Assembly: GCA_036362985.1 (NCBI GenBank)
Contig: JAYGXS010000008.1
Span: 14,674,037 to 14,738,036 of the forward strand
DNA from: Ligula intestinalis
Taxonomy: Eukaryota > Platyhelminthes > Cestoda > Diphyllobothriidea > Diphyllobothriidae
Direction: 5' to 3'
DNA: 64,000 nucleotides
Positions 34,641 to 46,159 of the stretch are shown here, in pieces. Under the pieces are notes generated by a model. It ran no database searches. It was not told where the DNA came from and saw only the letters and a program-made list of their open reading frames with translations. The translations under genes were made by a program, and so were the position numbers. Within the stretch, counting starts at the first letter, position 1, and each line of letters opens with the position of its first letter.

Positions 34641-35327
34641 CAGACATAAAATACCACTTCCAATTACTTTCTTACGAAATGGGCTGTAAGTTTGAATTTG
34701 CAGTCTTCAAAGTAATCACCAACATTGGACTGGTACTCAGATGGGGACTCTATCAATCGACGTTTTGATCTGGCGTCGACATACAGACCCCCTGTGCAGT
34801 TGTCTCCAGACTTGCGTCATTGATTCGCAGCCCCTTTCTGTACTGCTGCCCGAGTTTGATAATCCCGAATAGTAGCCGTGCTCAACCAAAGTCAGCGTAT
34901 TTAGCTTACTTTACTCACTAGCCTGCTTACGCCCAAGAGTATGCGGAACAACCTTCTACATTACATAGCTCCGCACATGCTCGAGGGGGGGGCGGGTGAG
35001 AAGGCAAGCGGGTAGTTTAGAAAAAGTACCAGAAAGAAGGCATAATTCGCTTGCAATTACATCCCGCAGCCTTGGCTGCTGACGTCAAATTTCGATGAAA
35101 TTTGTAACATGTTATGAATCAAGTTCGCGCCAGTACCTCAGTCACGAGGTGAAATACGACGAGACCGTCGAACGCTTTAGGCTGGCGATTGGCCTGAGCG
35201 TACTCTTTTATTTTAACTGTGTGTAACATTACAGCTGCGCACTCCGCACCCCACCGCCAAAGTGCTTTCCTTCTGTGTTTATACCTCACCTCTATTTTCT
35301 TCGCTCACCCCCCCTCCTCTGCCCCAG

Positions 35328-35488
35328 ATGGATCAAGTTCGAGGAAGAGGTGGAAGAGTATGCGGATCGGTGGTCTAAGCCGCACGTTGCCGTCCAGTCT
35401 TTGATGTCTGTTTTCGAGGTCCGCAGCTGCCTTGCCAAGGCTGTTATGCTACTCGACCTGGAGGCAACAACACTGGAGTCCATTACCG
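35328..35488 (+). CDS. SLC4 bicarbonate transporter, exon 4
   Basis: This is the most diagnostic exon. Joined to the CG of exon 3 it reads R-WIKFEEEVEEYADRWSKPHV, then FEVRSCLAKAVMLLDLEATT and LESIT. The order W(I/L)KFEE...E, RWSKPHVA, (L/V)FE(L/V)RSC and (M/L)LLD is the hallmark of the cytoplasmic domain of SLC4 anion exchangers and sodium-bicarbonate cotransporters. RWSKP and FEVRSC fit the sodium-coupled branch better than the AE branch (which has RWGKP and LLELR). The acceptor is CCTCTGCCCCAG and the donor GTGAGT. Phases match exons 3 and 5. Confidence 0.93.
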
Positions 35489-36284
35489 GTGAGTCTTGCT
35501 GTCTGCGGCCTAAGAGGTTGGACCGTTTAAGCACCTCTCAGTAATGCCCTGTTTCTTTCCCCGCGGCTTCTGTCTTGCTGCATAAATCATCTGTCGTTTT
35601 TTCTATTCCAACGATCCAGTACGATGTTAGCCAGCCTTTTGCAGGCTCGAACGGTCTTTCGAGTGGCTTCCAGAATTTTGGAAAGCATTGGCCCCTTTTT
35701 TCGTTTGATATGTTTCCGGTTGCCTAGGCCGCCGTTTCGTGATCCCTAAGAAACGCGTTCTCTAAAACAGCTACTACTACTACTATCGTTAGTGATTATG
35801 TTATATGACGCGGACACTTCAAACTAACCGATGTGCAAATCCCCGATCCTGCACCACTACGATCCTCTGGAGTACACGGTGGACTTCGTCGGATGCAACG
35901 ACCGAATGGTCGTTTGGGTAAGGAAGCATCGATAGTTACCTCTCCGGGAATTATACGCAGGGATGGGTGTTCCCATTCTCTTGTCCGGTAATATCTGCAG
36001 TAATTCTTACGCCGCACTAGCTGCAGGCTGGGATTCGTACTGCAGTCGCTTCCATCGTAGGCCTTTGTGGCGGGCGCACCAGCCGTACCAGGCTCAGGCC
36101 GCACCAGCCTCCCGTTGCCTTTAAAACACTCCCACTCCGTGGGTGGTCTGAGTCAGGCACGGCAGCTCCGGTCGCCTAAGTCCGACTCTGCCTCTGGACT
36201 CTGTCTTGACAAAAAATGTAGGTGAGTGAGGGAAGAGGGAGAGTGTGTTAGTTGCAGTGTACGTCTACTAAAAACCAATCCAGC

Positions 36285-36500
36285 CCTCAAGTCACCCTCC
36301 CTGCAACAACATCCTATGGAGCACGCGGTGGACCTTGTCGAACTACGACGGTTGAGCTTTCGGATGATAAGTCTAATGAAAAATTAACCGAAATTCTGAG
36401 ATGTACTTTCGGATAAACTGAAGCCTTCCTTATTGCTGGTCTGGGTTCGAATCCCGCTGAGGCTGCTGAGTGTTTGACAACTTTGTCGAATGAATTATTC
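36285..36500 (+). repeat. SINE family B copy
   Basis: The head-like CCTTGTCGAACTACGACGGT near 36336 and B-box-like GGGTTCGAATCCCGC near 36443 are followed by TGCTGAGTGTTTGACAACTT and GAATTATTCAAAATTGC, the family B body start. A similar head-like sequence at about 35840-35910 may be a second, more decayed copy. Confidence 0.5.
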
Positions 36501-37221
36501 AAAATTGCAAAAAGCCTTTATTGAATGCGTCCATAATGCTAATTAGAAATCGTTATGTTTTTTTCATAGGAGTATTCCGGCGTAGACAAGGCACCGTGAT
36601 ATAGCTATTTCGGGCTATTGGCCCTCATCCGCTCAGTTATACCGGGATTACGGCCTTTTAGTGCATGCCTGGAGGGTCGCTTCGCCTAAAAATGAATACT
36701 TAAGTAGAAATAGTAGTATTTGTAGTAGTAGAAGTGGCATAATTTGTTTCGTCGCTATACTCGACCTTGTTAATCTGGAGACGTAATTTTACAAATAACT
36801 TGCACGCAAATATACTTTCTTATTTTTTCAGTTCGTTTAAAGTTACACTTGCTTCAGGTATTGTACTTGGTAGGCGGTGTCTTTCGGCGTAACGAAAAAT
36901 TATTTTAATCAACGATTACGTTTTTAGCCCGACACGACATTTAACTCGCGTTGAGAATTTAAAACTTTCCTGAAAACTTTGCATTCCGCAATGGCCCTAG
37001 GATGCTACACATAGCTCGTAAACTGGGGACAATGGATTTGCAGCAAGCTGTATGCACCTCATAAAGGGGATTAATAAACTTACAAAAATGGCGCCATTTA
37101 AGCTGACATGTTACGTTTTTACATACGTTGAAACCAATAGACAGGTTCTGTCAATGCAAGCGAACCTGCGAGTACCAGGAAGTGATTGAAAAGATGCGAT
37201 TGCTGGGACAAGACTTTTATT

Positions 37222-37265
37222 CGCCTGAAATTTCAAAGTCCGTCGCGGATTCTTCATCAGAGACA
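37222..37265 (-). ncRNA. Hammerhead-ribozyme-like motif in PLE-4 left pseudo-LTR
   Basis: On the minus strand: stem I 5' strand TGTCT, core CTGATGA, stem II hairpin TCCG-CGA-CGGA within a larger loop, GAAA, then TTTC in place of CGTC, and stem I 3' strand AGGCG. Stem I pairs over 5 bp including two G-T pairs. PLE pseudo-LTRs are known to carry minimal hammerhead motifs. The base of stem II is unpaired and there is almost no stem III, so any activity would need a dimer. A candidate only. Confidence 0.45.
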
Positions 37266-37689
37266 TAAGCATAAACAGTAGCGTCTCGGAGGCCGTCGGC
37301 CGCTTTCTCGCACCACTTGGAGTTGAAGTCACATACAGGCCGGAGGCACCACAAGGCGTCAGCGAATCAAACCAAAAGACCCACTGCCATGGCAAGAAAC
37401 ATTTGGAGTGGTCTCTAGGATCTGGTGCAGTTGTGGACACAGCAATTACTTAGAAGAAACTGGAAGACTATTCAAGACGCGAATGGCGGCAGTGCGAAGA
37501 ACTGACGCCAATTCTCAAGTTACAAGTCATTCGACGAGACCCAGCCACACATTCAAATTCGACGAAGCCGAAATTCTCGCTAGAGGTGTTAAACGTGTGA
37601 GTCGTAGATAACTTGAGTCATGGTGCACGGGTCCCCAGTCTGTACACAAGTGCAACGATCTGCCGAATTCGGCAGGGAACTATAGAGGG

Positions 37690-38460
37690 GTGTTTGGAAT
37701 GCCAATATGTATGTACAATAACCGCTTACTTACAAATTTGAAGTAGGATGCATTTTCCACGATCTCCCAATTTTTCGCGCGCCGGTCGTCGGTTGAGTGA
37801 GGATTGATGATATTGAACTGCAGAAGGGTCCTCGGAGGGCCACCATGTATCATAACAGCTTACGTCAGCTTTGTAGGCGAAGTGGTTTTTAAAATGAACC
37901 ATGGCAATGACCGCTTACTTACAAATTTTAAGTAGGGTGCATTTCCACGATCTTCCAACTTATCGCTCGCCCGCCGTTTATCCGGTTGGGGTTGGTGATG
38001 CTATTAAAACGTCAGCGAACACCCCCGACATACACGCGCTCGCCGTTGGTTCAGTAGTGGTTAATGATGATATTAAACTGTATCTCTGTGACCTCGCCCA
38101 AGGTCAGCGAACACCCTTTTTTTAATTTTTTTGATCATTGCGAACTGATATGTCCCCCAATATGCCCCACCCATTCTACTCCCTAAAATGATGTCCCGTA
38201 TTGGAGTGCAGCGCGCTTCGTGCGCACTGTGTGGACCCCACAATAGTTCCTTACCCCAAATTCCTTTTCGGTTCTGAAGCTTAACTTGGCCAAAGTCAGT
38301 CGCCACTTCGAGACGGTACAGGCAAATGCATCGTTTAACTTCAGCGTCAGCAATTCTCACGCCCAATTTTACCATGTGTACTGATAGTTCAGTAGGTCAC
38401 GCTTCGCACGCCGGTCATCAAGCAATTGGTGCACAATCGGGTAATTTCTCTCGATAGGGG
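37690..38460 (+). repeat. Tandem repeat, unit about 150-200 bp, inside PLE-4
   Basis: Blocks recur at spacing near 200 bp: AACCGCTTACTTACAAATTT (37720) and GACCGCTTACTTACAAATTT (37908); GCGCCGGTCGTCGGTTGAGT (37780), CGCCGTTTATCCGGTTGG (37974) and CGCCGGTCATCAAGCAATTGG (38409). GGTTAATGATGATATTAAAC (38059) echoes TTGATGATATTGAAC (37804). Units are diverged. Confidence 0.55.
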
Positions 38461-41400
38461 GTGTCGTCAATTGTCATAAGTCTGCATGTATCATAGTGAC
38501 TGTATCCTTTAAATACTACAAGGAAGTATCCCTTTCTACTAATGAAGGATATGTGACGGACTTTGAAACGTCAGGCGAAAAAAATTCTTGTCCCAGCGAT
38601 TGTATCTTCTCAGACACGTTCTATTTCCGTAGAAGCTGTCAGAAAGACGTACTTCTATGTGAAGAATGAACGCCGTAAAGGATATGTCATTGAAAAGCAA
38701 CGAAAGTTGTGGCAGTGAACGAAAATAATTTTGGAATTATGTTAACAACCCTACCAAGTACTCTCTCTTTTCACTGATATCATATCCCAGTTTTCTGGGA
38801 AGCGTCACCTGCTGTACGAGTATTTTGGTGCCTCGTGCTACTTCTTATAAATATAGCATTAATAGTAACGGTACTACTGACAGCCATACCATTACTTAAA
38901 TTTGCTACTAGTAATCTAACCTTTTCATTAGTATTATCAATGGCCACTGCAGCTCATACACACACAGCGTCTCATGAAATAGATTGAAGTTTGTAAAAAA
39001 CCTTAAGTATTTCAACCATGGATGATCCTGATTGAAATTGTATGCAACCGATTTTACCAAAAAAAAGTTTTTGAAAATATTTGAAATTGGAAAGGCGTCG
39101 TCGGCTCTTTGAAAGCAAAGCAACATTGTAGAATGCGCGGGGCAAAGTAGTACATACGAGGCTGAACCATCCAAGTATGACCGTTGATAGCAGCGCTGCA
39201 TCCGTTCAACTTACATGAAGTTCAGCTTTCAATTACATAATTAATAGAGTTGGCGGGTTATGTCTATGCAAATTGTACCTTCGCATTGTGTTGGCTCCCT
39301 CCGCTGGACATATTTCTCCCGGCGTTGTGGTTGCCGCTGAGCTCACATCTTCGGTTGCGTCTCTCGTGTGAAGCCTGTGGCCATCCTGGTCACGTGTTTT
39401 GCTGTTGTCAGTCCTCTTTTCCCCCTCTCCAAAAAAATGGTGTCCATAAATGCAAATTATTTATTTAACTTTTGGCAACTTTAGGTTATGCAAGACTCCC
39501 GCCCTCCTCTCACCCACCACTAACAGCACCGTCGTGTACAGCACGAATGTTTTATGGGTGTGGCCTCACGGCGGACAAACCACGAAATTTGTACCAGAAA
39601 ATATTTAAAAAACTGAGTGTGTTTCCATTTTAATTATTCTCCTAAGCATATACCAATATTAAAACGAAAAAATCAAAAGCTGTCAGTGAATAAAAGGAAT
39701 TTAAATAACAGAAATCATCGTATAACAATTCTGCGCGTGTCCTTATATGAATGCTTGACCGTCGGTTTCGATTAGGTCCATCGCGTGCTCCACAGCAGGG
39801 TGGGCAGGGACATTGACTTGCGTTGCATCTACCTCACCCTCTCCCCACTTCTTCAACCCGTGCCCAGGGTCAAGACAAAGTCAAGAAAACCATACAGAGA
39901 AAGCCTTTTTTGAAAGTAAGAGTTAAGAAAAGTCGCTGGCAGCATTTACTAGTCTTAGTTCAGAAGGATCTAAAAGCTGCTTAGAACATGATAGAAGTGG
40001 TTAGAACAAGTTCATATAGTGTTATGGACAGTATGTGGAGAGATAAGTTTGCTTTTAGGCTGTCACTTGAACACTTCAAGAGTAAGGAAAACCTATGTTA
40101 CTTCCATGTGTTCAAAATGCATAGCCTGGCCTAGTTTGATTGATTAGTCCGTAGCTATGTGAGTTTGTTACTACATTAACATTACTACTCCTACTACTCT
40201 CGAATGCAGAACTTGGGAACCTTTTTGACTTAAAGAGCCAAGAAAGCAAATATTTGGAAATGTGTTTCGGTGGGATCCATGAAATATATATTTTAAGATT
40301 GAATTCATTTAAATGTGAGTATAATGAGCCTCTGGAGGGATCAAAAGCACAAAATCTGAAGTTTCTAATTCCAGTTTTATCTGCAGTCATCAAAAGAGCC
40401 ACACCTGGCTCGCGAGCCATACGTTCCCGGTCCCTGCTTTTATGTGAAAAAATAGCACTGGTAAGCCACTGCCCCTCCCCCTGTATGGATATCCAAAGAA
40501 GAAGTAGATTTTTTTCGATAGGCAGCTCCGCCATGTACTAGACTCTTTCTGCATATTTGGCCAACGGGCGCTTCTGATAAACCATCCCAGCTGACATCAC
40601 AGAGGAATTGTTTTATTAGACCCGCTTCCAACACTCGTTTGATTACTTTTCGATTACGTAGTTTAAACAGCGAGTAACGCCTCCATTATGGTTTTTTTCG
40701 ACATCAAAGGAGCCGTTCGTGTGTTAAACACTGCAGCTATCTCGAGCTAATATGTGTGTGTGGGCTTGGTAAATTTCCATCCGGCAGCGTTATCAGCAAA
40801 AAAACATGTTAGCAATAATCTCCATCTTTACCCATAGACGCGCCTTTTTATATAGGGGTGGGGGAGGCTAGGAAAGGAAATAAGAGGCGGTGGGTTTGGT
40901 GGAGCCGTTCCGGAGGGAGGGTGTGGAATACAATAAACTGGCCGTTTTCCATGCTCAGCGGGTAGCATTCAGGAGGTTCTTTTGTGCGTCGGCTATGATA
41001 GTCCCGGTCGCAGTTTTCTTTGTCGGCTTTTCTGCCCACATGACGACAAAAAATATGCGTTTGTTTAACTAAAGCACTGCTTCTGCAGAGGACGACTCTT
41101 CCGTCGATGAAAATGAGAGCCGACTTGGTTCATTTCGTTTCTACGGAACATAAGGCATATGCCTAGGCGGCGTGCTTAGGTAATGCACATTATTAAATCA
41201 TTCGAACGACTGGATTTATTAGTGCGTACCAAGTGCTTGCTTTCTCCATCCGCACGGATTTTGTAATTTTTTCTCATTACCATATCGACATTGAGGAGTA
41301 AGAGAGTCGGACAGGCGTTGTTGTTTCTGGCTTGTTAATGCCCTCCTTAAGCCAGCGAAAGCACAGCAATGGACAGCTGCTCCCCAGTTGTGGGCTAGCA

Positions 41401-41584
41401 GCACAATCGAATCTGAGCTCATCGGTAAGTCTGCCCCAGCGTTTATCCATTCAGGGCTGAGGCAAAAGCACTCCTTTGTTTGACTCCTTACGAACCGTTG
41501 TGCTAGCGTCCAAGCTCGTCAGCGGCCGCAGATTAAAGTACAGGGGCAAAGAGACAGCTAACATCGTGAGAGCCTAGGAAAAAA

Positions 41585-42480
41585 TCGATATTGGCGTGAC
41601 GTTTTGCGCCAGTATGCCATGCCCGCAGAGTTTCTCCCGTCTCTCTCATTTCTGCCTGAGACTGCCTGTACACAAAGACTGGACGGACTGGCAGACAAAC
41701 ATCATAAACTGGCAGTCAGTTGCCAGCCTATAGTGCTACAAACAGCGTCCTACAAACACGATGGGCGGGGGGACCACGGCTGCAGCAGATTAGACTTCAT
41801 GCCTGCCTTCAGTCGGCCACCCGTCGAATTGATACCTGCGACCGGAAGTCCAAATGACTGGCATATACGCGCTCTTTGGTTCAGTGTGCGTATTCTGCCA
41901 ATCCCGGTGGCTCGCATCTCACCGTCGTCACGTGTCTTTCCGAAGTCGACCTCCAACTTAGCATTGACTGATGTCGTGGCACTAGTGTTTGTTTGACCCC
42001 CACGTATGTCGGCCACGGTAAGAAGGTTCTTAAAGCCAAATATGGGATGGGCTAATTTATATGGCGGTTTTCAGGACATTCGGTCCACATCAAGGCTTCT
42101 TCAATCTGCCTGGATGTGTGATCGTCACATCGGCTCACAATTTAACGGCGTCAACGTTGAAATAGTATACGACCTTGGGTTTGACCTTCTTACAGTCAGG
42201 TGATACTCATGCATTTGCGTTTGTAGCTGTCGGCCTGTTACTTTAACATAATTGCACATCCCGCAACTGCACTGAAGTCCGTAAACAACGCCTGATTTCT
42301 CCTGCTTCGGAATAGGGTTTCTCAGCTGCAGTACTTTTTGCCAGATTGTGAAGGTAGGTTCGCGGACGACCCCTATTTCGAGAGACAAGAGGGATGTAAT
42401 CACGACTTCGCCGACCCCTTCTAGGTACGAAGAGCGTCAAGGGAGTGTTCAGCTGACGTAAGACGGAAGCTAACAGTCAA
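41585..42480 (-). mobile_element. PLE-5: decayed endonuclease end of a Penelope-like element
   Basis: On the minus strand the frame at 42403-42125 gives the pre-GIY and GIY-YIG start: NPIPKQEKSGVVYGLQCSCG, then MCNYVKVTGRQLQTQMHEY and HLTVRRSNPRS. The tail continues in another frame at 42016-41750 (GEMRATGIGRIRTL, FGLPVAGINSTGG), resembling the tail of PLE-6. The segment near 41600-41660 shares a MAYWRK/HTGAKRH-like ending with PLE-9. The second conserved residue block reads YVKV rather than YVGE. Frames are broken, and no pseudo-LTR boundary is clear. Confidence 0.68.
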
Positions 42481-43329
42481 CCTCTCGTTATTTTCTGAAC
42501 GTTGCCTACCGAGATTTGTATTCTACTGTCCTCAGACGCTGGGATCATTGCGGTGATTGCATTCGGTGTTTTCCAGGACAAGAAGCGCCACCTTCGCTGT
42601 GCCCTGCTACAACCCTCGAGACTCCAGTTCGTTATTTGTTTGCCGTCATCAGGCGGTCAACCTTAGGTATGGCGGCACTGCCTGGTGGTGATACAGTTGG
42701 ATACAGTTGCTTATTGAGCCATGTGTACTTCAACTCTTTGAAACACGAACCCACGGGGCCGCCACGAAAAAATTGTTCCGAGACTATAGTGTGTACGTGT
42801 TGGGTAGGGGGGGGAGCTTTTCAGCACTTGAGCCTGACTGTAGGCTGTAGGGAAGGACCTGCATTGCACACATCAGTCGAGTCTCACTGGAGCCCAAACA
42901 CAACCGTCCTTTCTTCTTCACTGTTAACGCACGACAAAGATGCAGAACAAAGTAGCATTTTAGAAGTAGTCCTGCAAGCCCCCTTCAAGTAGCTGTACAA
43001 TGGAGCGTTGCCAACTCTGGGCATCACAGTAGCCCTAACGTAATCGGCTTTCCGAACGCAAACAAAAGCTGCGATTTTGAGACATTTAAAAATGTAGCTC
43101 CAAATAGCCTCCTCGTTAGGAGTACTGTCAGTCTTCTTCGGCTGAAGGCTCTGCTTAGCTAAATGGCAAAGTCGGTCAGCATACACATTCATTTTCAGCA
43201 AACAGATAACAAGGGACTCGCAGAGCCTGGGAACGTCTTCTTTGGGCCGATGATGCATTACAACGCTTTTTTATTGTTGATCTTTGAAGGAGTAGCATGT
43301 AGATTAGTGGCTCCAAGTAAAAAGCATTA

Positions 43330-43815
43330 GTAGCAGTGACAAGAAGACTAGACTGGCCATTTCTGGCTTATAAATCGTAATCAGCCAGCCATATCCAACC
43401 CCAGGTGGTGCACCACCCTAGGATAAAATTCATTCCACTCCTGGACTCAGTGACTAAAGGCCTTGGGTTCGAATTTCGGGGGTCACCACCGATGGGATTG
43501 GGCAGGACTTACCGATGATGGCTAGTAAGTCAGAAATGGCCATTTTGGACTTCGCTGTCCATTTCGGTTCCACTTCAGTATACATATATAATGCTAGATG
43601 GGCGCTCACCCATCGGTAGGAAACTCACTCTTCCTGTCATGCCTCGGCGCGTTGTTAAGTGTTGAACTTCTAGCCCACAAAGTTGCGGGCCTGATCCTCG
43701 GGGGTCACTACCCCTGAAGTTGGGTATGGCTGGCTGACACTGGTTTATATGCTAGCAGTGGTCATTCAAGTCTCGCTTGTCTTTTTCCGTAATGTAGCTT
43801 TGCCTATAAGTTGAA
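43330..43815. repeat. Cluster of three SINE family A copies
   Basis: A minus copy (about 43330-43430, body ATTTCTGGCTTATAAATCGT in + orientation) abuts a + copy (43435-43620, B box GGTTCGAATTTCGG, body CTTACCGATGATGGCTAGTA). It is followed by another + copy (43625-43815, GGGTATGGCTGGCTGACACT). These look like nested or successive insertions. Confidence 0.6.
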
Positions 43816-43834
43816 GCGACTTTATTGCATAAAT

Positions 43835-44285
43835 TTTCGACGCCGATTCCTCAGGTTGTCGTCGTCAAAATAGATACACCAAGAAAAGAAGTACAACTGA
43901 AAAAGCAATAGTTATGTGGCGTTTGCGCCAGTAGGCCATCGTCGTGCGTCTCCTGTTCTGATCGGCTCAGGTCCTTCTCTTTTCTGGCTGATAAATTTGT
44001 ACGCCGGATCTACCTCAGTATGCCCGTTCATGCATGATTTGTTAGAGTACAAGATTTCGAGAAATTATCGGCCTTCCTTGAAATGACAAACAGGAGCAAT
44101 ACGAGTTTTGACCTACGCAGAGGTATGCCTGGCCACTTAAGACAGGCGGTCTGGCTTTTTTTACCGTCAGCTGATATCCGGGGATGCGCGTAGAGGCGGA
44201 TTTTGCAGCCTGACCTCAATAAACGCCACTGCACGCGCCACATGGGATCTTGCAGCCAACTCCTTTCTTGTCCCACTGGTTAACC
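43835..44285 (-). mobile_element. PLE-9: decayed GIY-YIG endonuclease end
   Basis: Reading the minus strand from 44281 gives KGVGCKIPCGACSGVY, a stop, then GQAAKSASTRIPGYQLTVKK, the expected order of a PLE GIY-YIG domain. Further on come RPIISRNL and KRRT...MAYWRKRH. A block AACCTGAGGAATCGGCGTCG with GAAAATTTATGCAATAAA at 43835-43870 (minus) resembles a degenerate hammerhead core (CTGAGGA...GAAA). Stops and frameshifts make it inactive. Confidence 0.6.
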
Positions 44286-44459
44286 CTCTATCCTTAGGGT
44301 GTACCGGTTGGGTGGCTGTGTACAGCGCTGCAGCGGGAGTAATAAGGCATACCAGCCGCGTTTCCTGCCGCCCGAACAGTCACTTTCGCTCGCGTTGAAG
44401 CAGCCATCAACTGCCCAGCTGAAGAGGGGGAAAACTTGGTTGTTCCACTTCAAAAGCCC

Positions 44460-45120
44460 GCTCAGCTACTTCTACTGCTGCTGCTGCTGTTGTCGTAGCT
44501 ACTGATATTGATTACGCTGGCGACGACGACGACGCAAGTGAGGTTGACTGTGGCTGTGTGACATCGAATTCTGCTCCTGCTGCTCCAACGGAGACCGAAC
44601 CACCGCCGCCGCCCCCCCTCTTCCCCCTCCCCGCCTGCCTGCCTGGCCCCACGTGGGCACTGAAACAAAGCGAGAGAGAGAGAGTAGTGAAGGTTGTGAC
44701 CAATTCTCCTGCCGGCCCCGCGGCTCGCCACCGCTTCTGAACTAGTCGTTTTACGCGCACCCGCACACATACACGGCCGCACCTGCAAACCCACACGGTG
44801 GGTTGTGCTTCCTTCACGCCCGATCCTCGCAAAGGATCCTGCGCTGCTGTTGCTGCCGCTGACGTTGACGGTAGCAGCAGCAGCAGCACGGCCACATGCC
44901 TAACACAAAAATACGGTTTCTTCTGCGCCTGCCGTTTCCAGGCTGGCCGCTCGCCATATCCAATAACTTTTGCCTGTGTGTGTTGGGCTAGCTGGCTGGC
45001 CGTTGATTTGGCCTTCGCCTGTCTTTTCTCTCTCTGAGAGAGGAATGCGAGCGTCGAAGACCACGCGCGCACCCAGACCACGTACAAGGTGCCTCTGTTG
45101 TGTGTTTTCATTGCGCAGCC
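44460..45120. other. GC-rich, CpG-containing island within intron 4
   Basis: This stretch is visibly richer in G+C than its surroundings, with CTG repeats at 44467-44495, a GCC/CCG-rich block near 44600 and many CpG dinucleotides. The minus strand is open for about 227 codons (45195-44512) and the + strand for shorter runs, but composition (Ala, Gly, Ser, Val repeats) rather than homology explains this. It could be an internal promoter or unmethylated island, or just biased sequence. No TATA box or first exon is identified. Confidence 0.35.
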
Positions 45121-45139
45121 ATCACTACTCGTTGTAGCA

Positions 45140-45490
45140 CAGGTACCAGCTAAACACCTGTGGACCCGTGTTTCGCCAATATTTTGCCGTTGCATGACAC
45201 AGCTGTGCGGGTTTCGGCTCGGAACAGGGAGAGTTAACCTATGGCGGGGTCGTTCAAGGTGGCCTTACTATCCCTATTGTGACCACCCCCTCTCCGGTAA
45301 AGAGTAGTGAAATGGGCATCTCAACAAGACACCAGAATGGGTAGATTTTAGTCAATTACCGAGGAAATTTGATTCACAGTGTTACGTCGTTAGTTTACAT
45401 AATTATTTACCATGCTAGCAGTGCAGGTACTAGCTAAAAGCCGAGGTACGTGTTTCGCCGATATTCGGCCATTGAATGGTGCGGCTGTGA
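45140..45490 (+). repeat. Pair of diverged direct repeats of about 75 bp
   Basis: CAGGTACCAGCTAAACACCT, GTGTTTCGCCAATATTTTGC and CAGCTGTG (from 45139) recur as CAGGTACTAGCTAAAAGCCG, GTGTTTCGCCGATATTCGGC and GGCTGTGACG (from 45423). The spacing is about 285 bp. Origin unknown. Confidence 0.5.
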
Positions 45491-46159
45491 CGAGGATCGA
45501 CTTATCAGTGGAAGTGTTTCCTCAACATCCCATTTGTGTGCTTTCTGGTAGATACTCTAGTTTCACTGTGTACCTGTGCTGTACCAATTTGGTAAATAAT
45601 TATGATTTTCTATTCCTGATTGCCTGTTGGTAGCTTCTAAATATTATACGCTTACCCCATAGTAGCTGATTGACTCCGACGCCCAAATATTCACATTAAT
45701 TTTTGGTCTACGTCTGTAAACCCTTGAATATAATGACATTCTTGAAGTGGAAAAACATATTTCTGAGCAAACTGAAAAGTTGAAGATTTTATTGTTAAGA
45801 GTAGGCATACAATTAAGTTAAGGGTATCGGTTTATTGTAATTCTCGTGATAAGGTTAGAATACGGGAATATTTATCGTTCCTGAGATGATTATGCGCAGA
45901 ACTACCTTGGCTGGCACGTTCCTATTTCTGTGTCTGGTTTAGGGAAAATATAAGTAATGCATATCCTCCCGCTCCCATTTCGTGGTTACTATTTAAGTTT
46001 TGAAAAGGTCGATGGGGACCTGTGGATCACATGAGCTTGCTAGTCGATCTACTGGTGACCAACGTAATTTATGTTCATGAAAAGCCATCCTATGGGACTG
46101 GTATCAGCCAGATTTCAAGCCTGGTTGACTGGACAAAGCCTGGTGAGAAGCGAACCTAT

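Larger units (their letters stand above)
22092..35327 (+). other. SLC4 intron 3
   Basis: About 13.2 kb with GTGAGT donor and CCTCTGCCCCAG acceptor. It contains SINE-A and SINE-B copies, a possible PLE scrap (23860-24230), a telomere-like tract (24248-24345), an AT-rich tandem duplication (25150-26490), a long palindrome and tRNA-like unit (27590-27960), a non-LTR element end (28134-28490) and repeat F (32050-32670). I recognise nothing in 22750-23850, 29990-32040 and most of 33130-34180. Confidence 0.5.
37150..38611 (+). mobile_element. PLE-4: Penelope-like element with inverted pseudo-LTRs and target-site duplication
   Basis: The element is bounded by AGACAGGTTCT (37139-37149) and AGACACGTTCT (38612-38622), direct repeats with 10 of 11 identical. 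The left end is a minus-oriented pseudo-LTR (37150-37275) with the one-sided tail GTCAATGCAAGCGAACCTGC. The right end is a + oriented pseudo-LTR (about 38530-38611, GAAACGTCAGGCGAAAAA and CTTGTCCCAGCGATTG). Between them a + strand PLE endonuclease piece runs from about 37290 to 37670: WCSCGHSNYLEETGRLFKTR, then HSTRPSHTFKFDEAEILARG, then CNDLP after frame damage. GIY is changed to VVS, and stops are present. A tandem repeat (37690-38460) fills the rest. The RT is entirely missing. Confidence 0.75.

Noticed and set aside
42516..42992. 158-codon + strand open frame and the overlapping minus frame at 42884-43258
   Set aside because: Neither contains a recognisable motif, splice-consistent ends or similarity to the neighbouring PLE. 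Overlapping open frames on both strands suggest chance.
44512..45195. 227-codon minus-strand open frame
   Set aside because: It lies in GC-rich, repeat-biased sequence where several frames are open at once. The translation is Ala/Gly/Ser/Val-rich without any domain, and the + strand is equally open.
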